Shown here in pieces: positions 63,872 to 64,000 of a stretch of DNA of 64,000 nucleotides. The stretch spans positions 1 through 64,000 of the forward strand of contig CP144361.1 of NCBI GenBank assembly GCA_040954445.1. The letters are read 5' to 3'. Every line of letters starts with the position of its first letter. Position 1 is the stretch's first letter. The stretch comes from Burkholderia sp. Lineage in GTDB: Bacteria > Pseudomonadota > Gammaproteobacteria > Burkholderiales > Burkholderiaceae. A program made the translations under genes and the position numbers. The notes under the pieces were generated by a model. It was given only the letters and a program-made list of their open reading frames with translations, made no database searches and had not been told where the DNA came from.

Positions 63872-64000
63872 GGCGTTGTTGCATAAATCGAGCGTGAGGA
63901 CGCAATGGCATCGAAGATGCATAATTCTAGGCGATACGAACGGATTTCGGACGAGCGAAGTCTGCAATCTATTCCATTTTGTCCTCACGCTCGATTTATG
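63872..64000. mobile_element. RR palindromic miniature element, cut by window end
   Basis: GGCGTTGTTGCATAAATCGA at the left, centre CGGATTTCGGACGAGCGAAG, then the inverse right end up to GATTTATG at the window edge. Same layout as 21537-21674. Confidence 0.85.

Overview
This window reads as chromosome of a Burkholderia-lineage betaproteobacterium in an early, IS-driven stage of genome reduction, as in host-restricted symbionts. The GC-rich housekeeping genes (argG, guaA, ribD/ribE, hemL, atpAGDC, hemC-hemDX-hemY, nadE, aroG, tldD, yhdP, ychF) look like Burkholderia orthologues in sequence and length. That lineage call rests on remembered family sequences, not a search. Host and species cannot be told from the window.

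The dominant feature is one IS family. About 1.12 kb long, it has terminal inverted repeats beginning GGCGTTGTTGCATAAATCGA and a 318-aa DDE transposase with the Y-2-R-3-E-6-K signature. Ends, protein and 9-bp target duplications place it in the IS903 group of the IS5 family. About twenty full, broken or nested copies fill roughly a third of the window, and only two carry an unbroken transposase frame (3659-4615 and 45135-46091). Relics of IS110, IS630 and Tn3 families and two other short repeats (called repeat B and repeat C here) are also present.

The genes survive as islands of one to four between IS blocks: argG; guaA; an esterase; a dead apaH; an OmpA-like protein; a Nudix hydrolase; hemL-ribD-ribE; a frameshifted manC; a CDP-glucoseen reductase-like flavoprotein; a YecA/SEC-C protein; atpA-atpG-atpD-atpC without the Fo genes; a rhodanese; a dead rsgA; hemC-hemDX-hemY; nadE; aroG with a flavohemoglobin-like relic; tldD, a dead nitrilase and yhdP; an EamA transporter; and ychF. 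Most IS-gene junctions lack target duplications, so much of the layout probably arose by recombination and deletion between IS copies. Core biosynthesis (arginine, GMP, riboflavin, tetrapyrrole, NAD, aromatic amino acids) and ATP synthase F1 are kept. Nucleotide housekeeping (apaH), ribosome assembly (rsgA) and sugar-nucleotide synthesis (manC) are decaying.

The most unusual signal is a set of short palindromic elements derived from a single end of this IS. Some are right-end/right-end (RR; 76-162 bp) and some left-end/left-end (LL; 120 and 176 bp). Two RR elements have perfect 9-bp target duplications, one splitting apaH and one inside an IS copy, so they have moved as units. A third RR-bounded unit (26664-27832) carries a whole IS copy and also has a perfect 9-bp duplication. 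In the cleanest cases both arms share private variants, which points to palindrome formation by copying one end.
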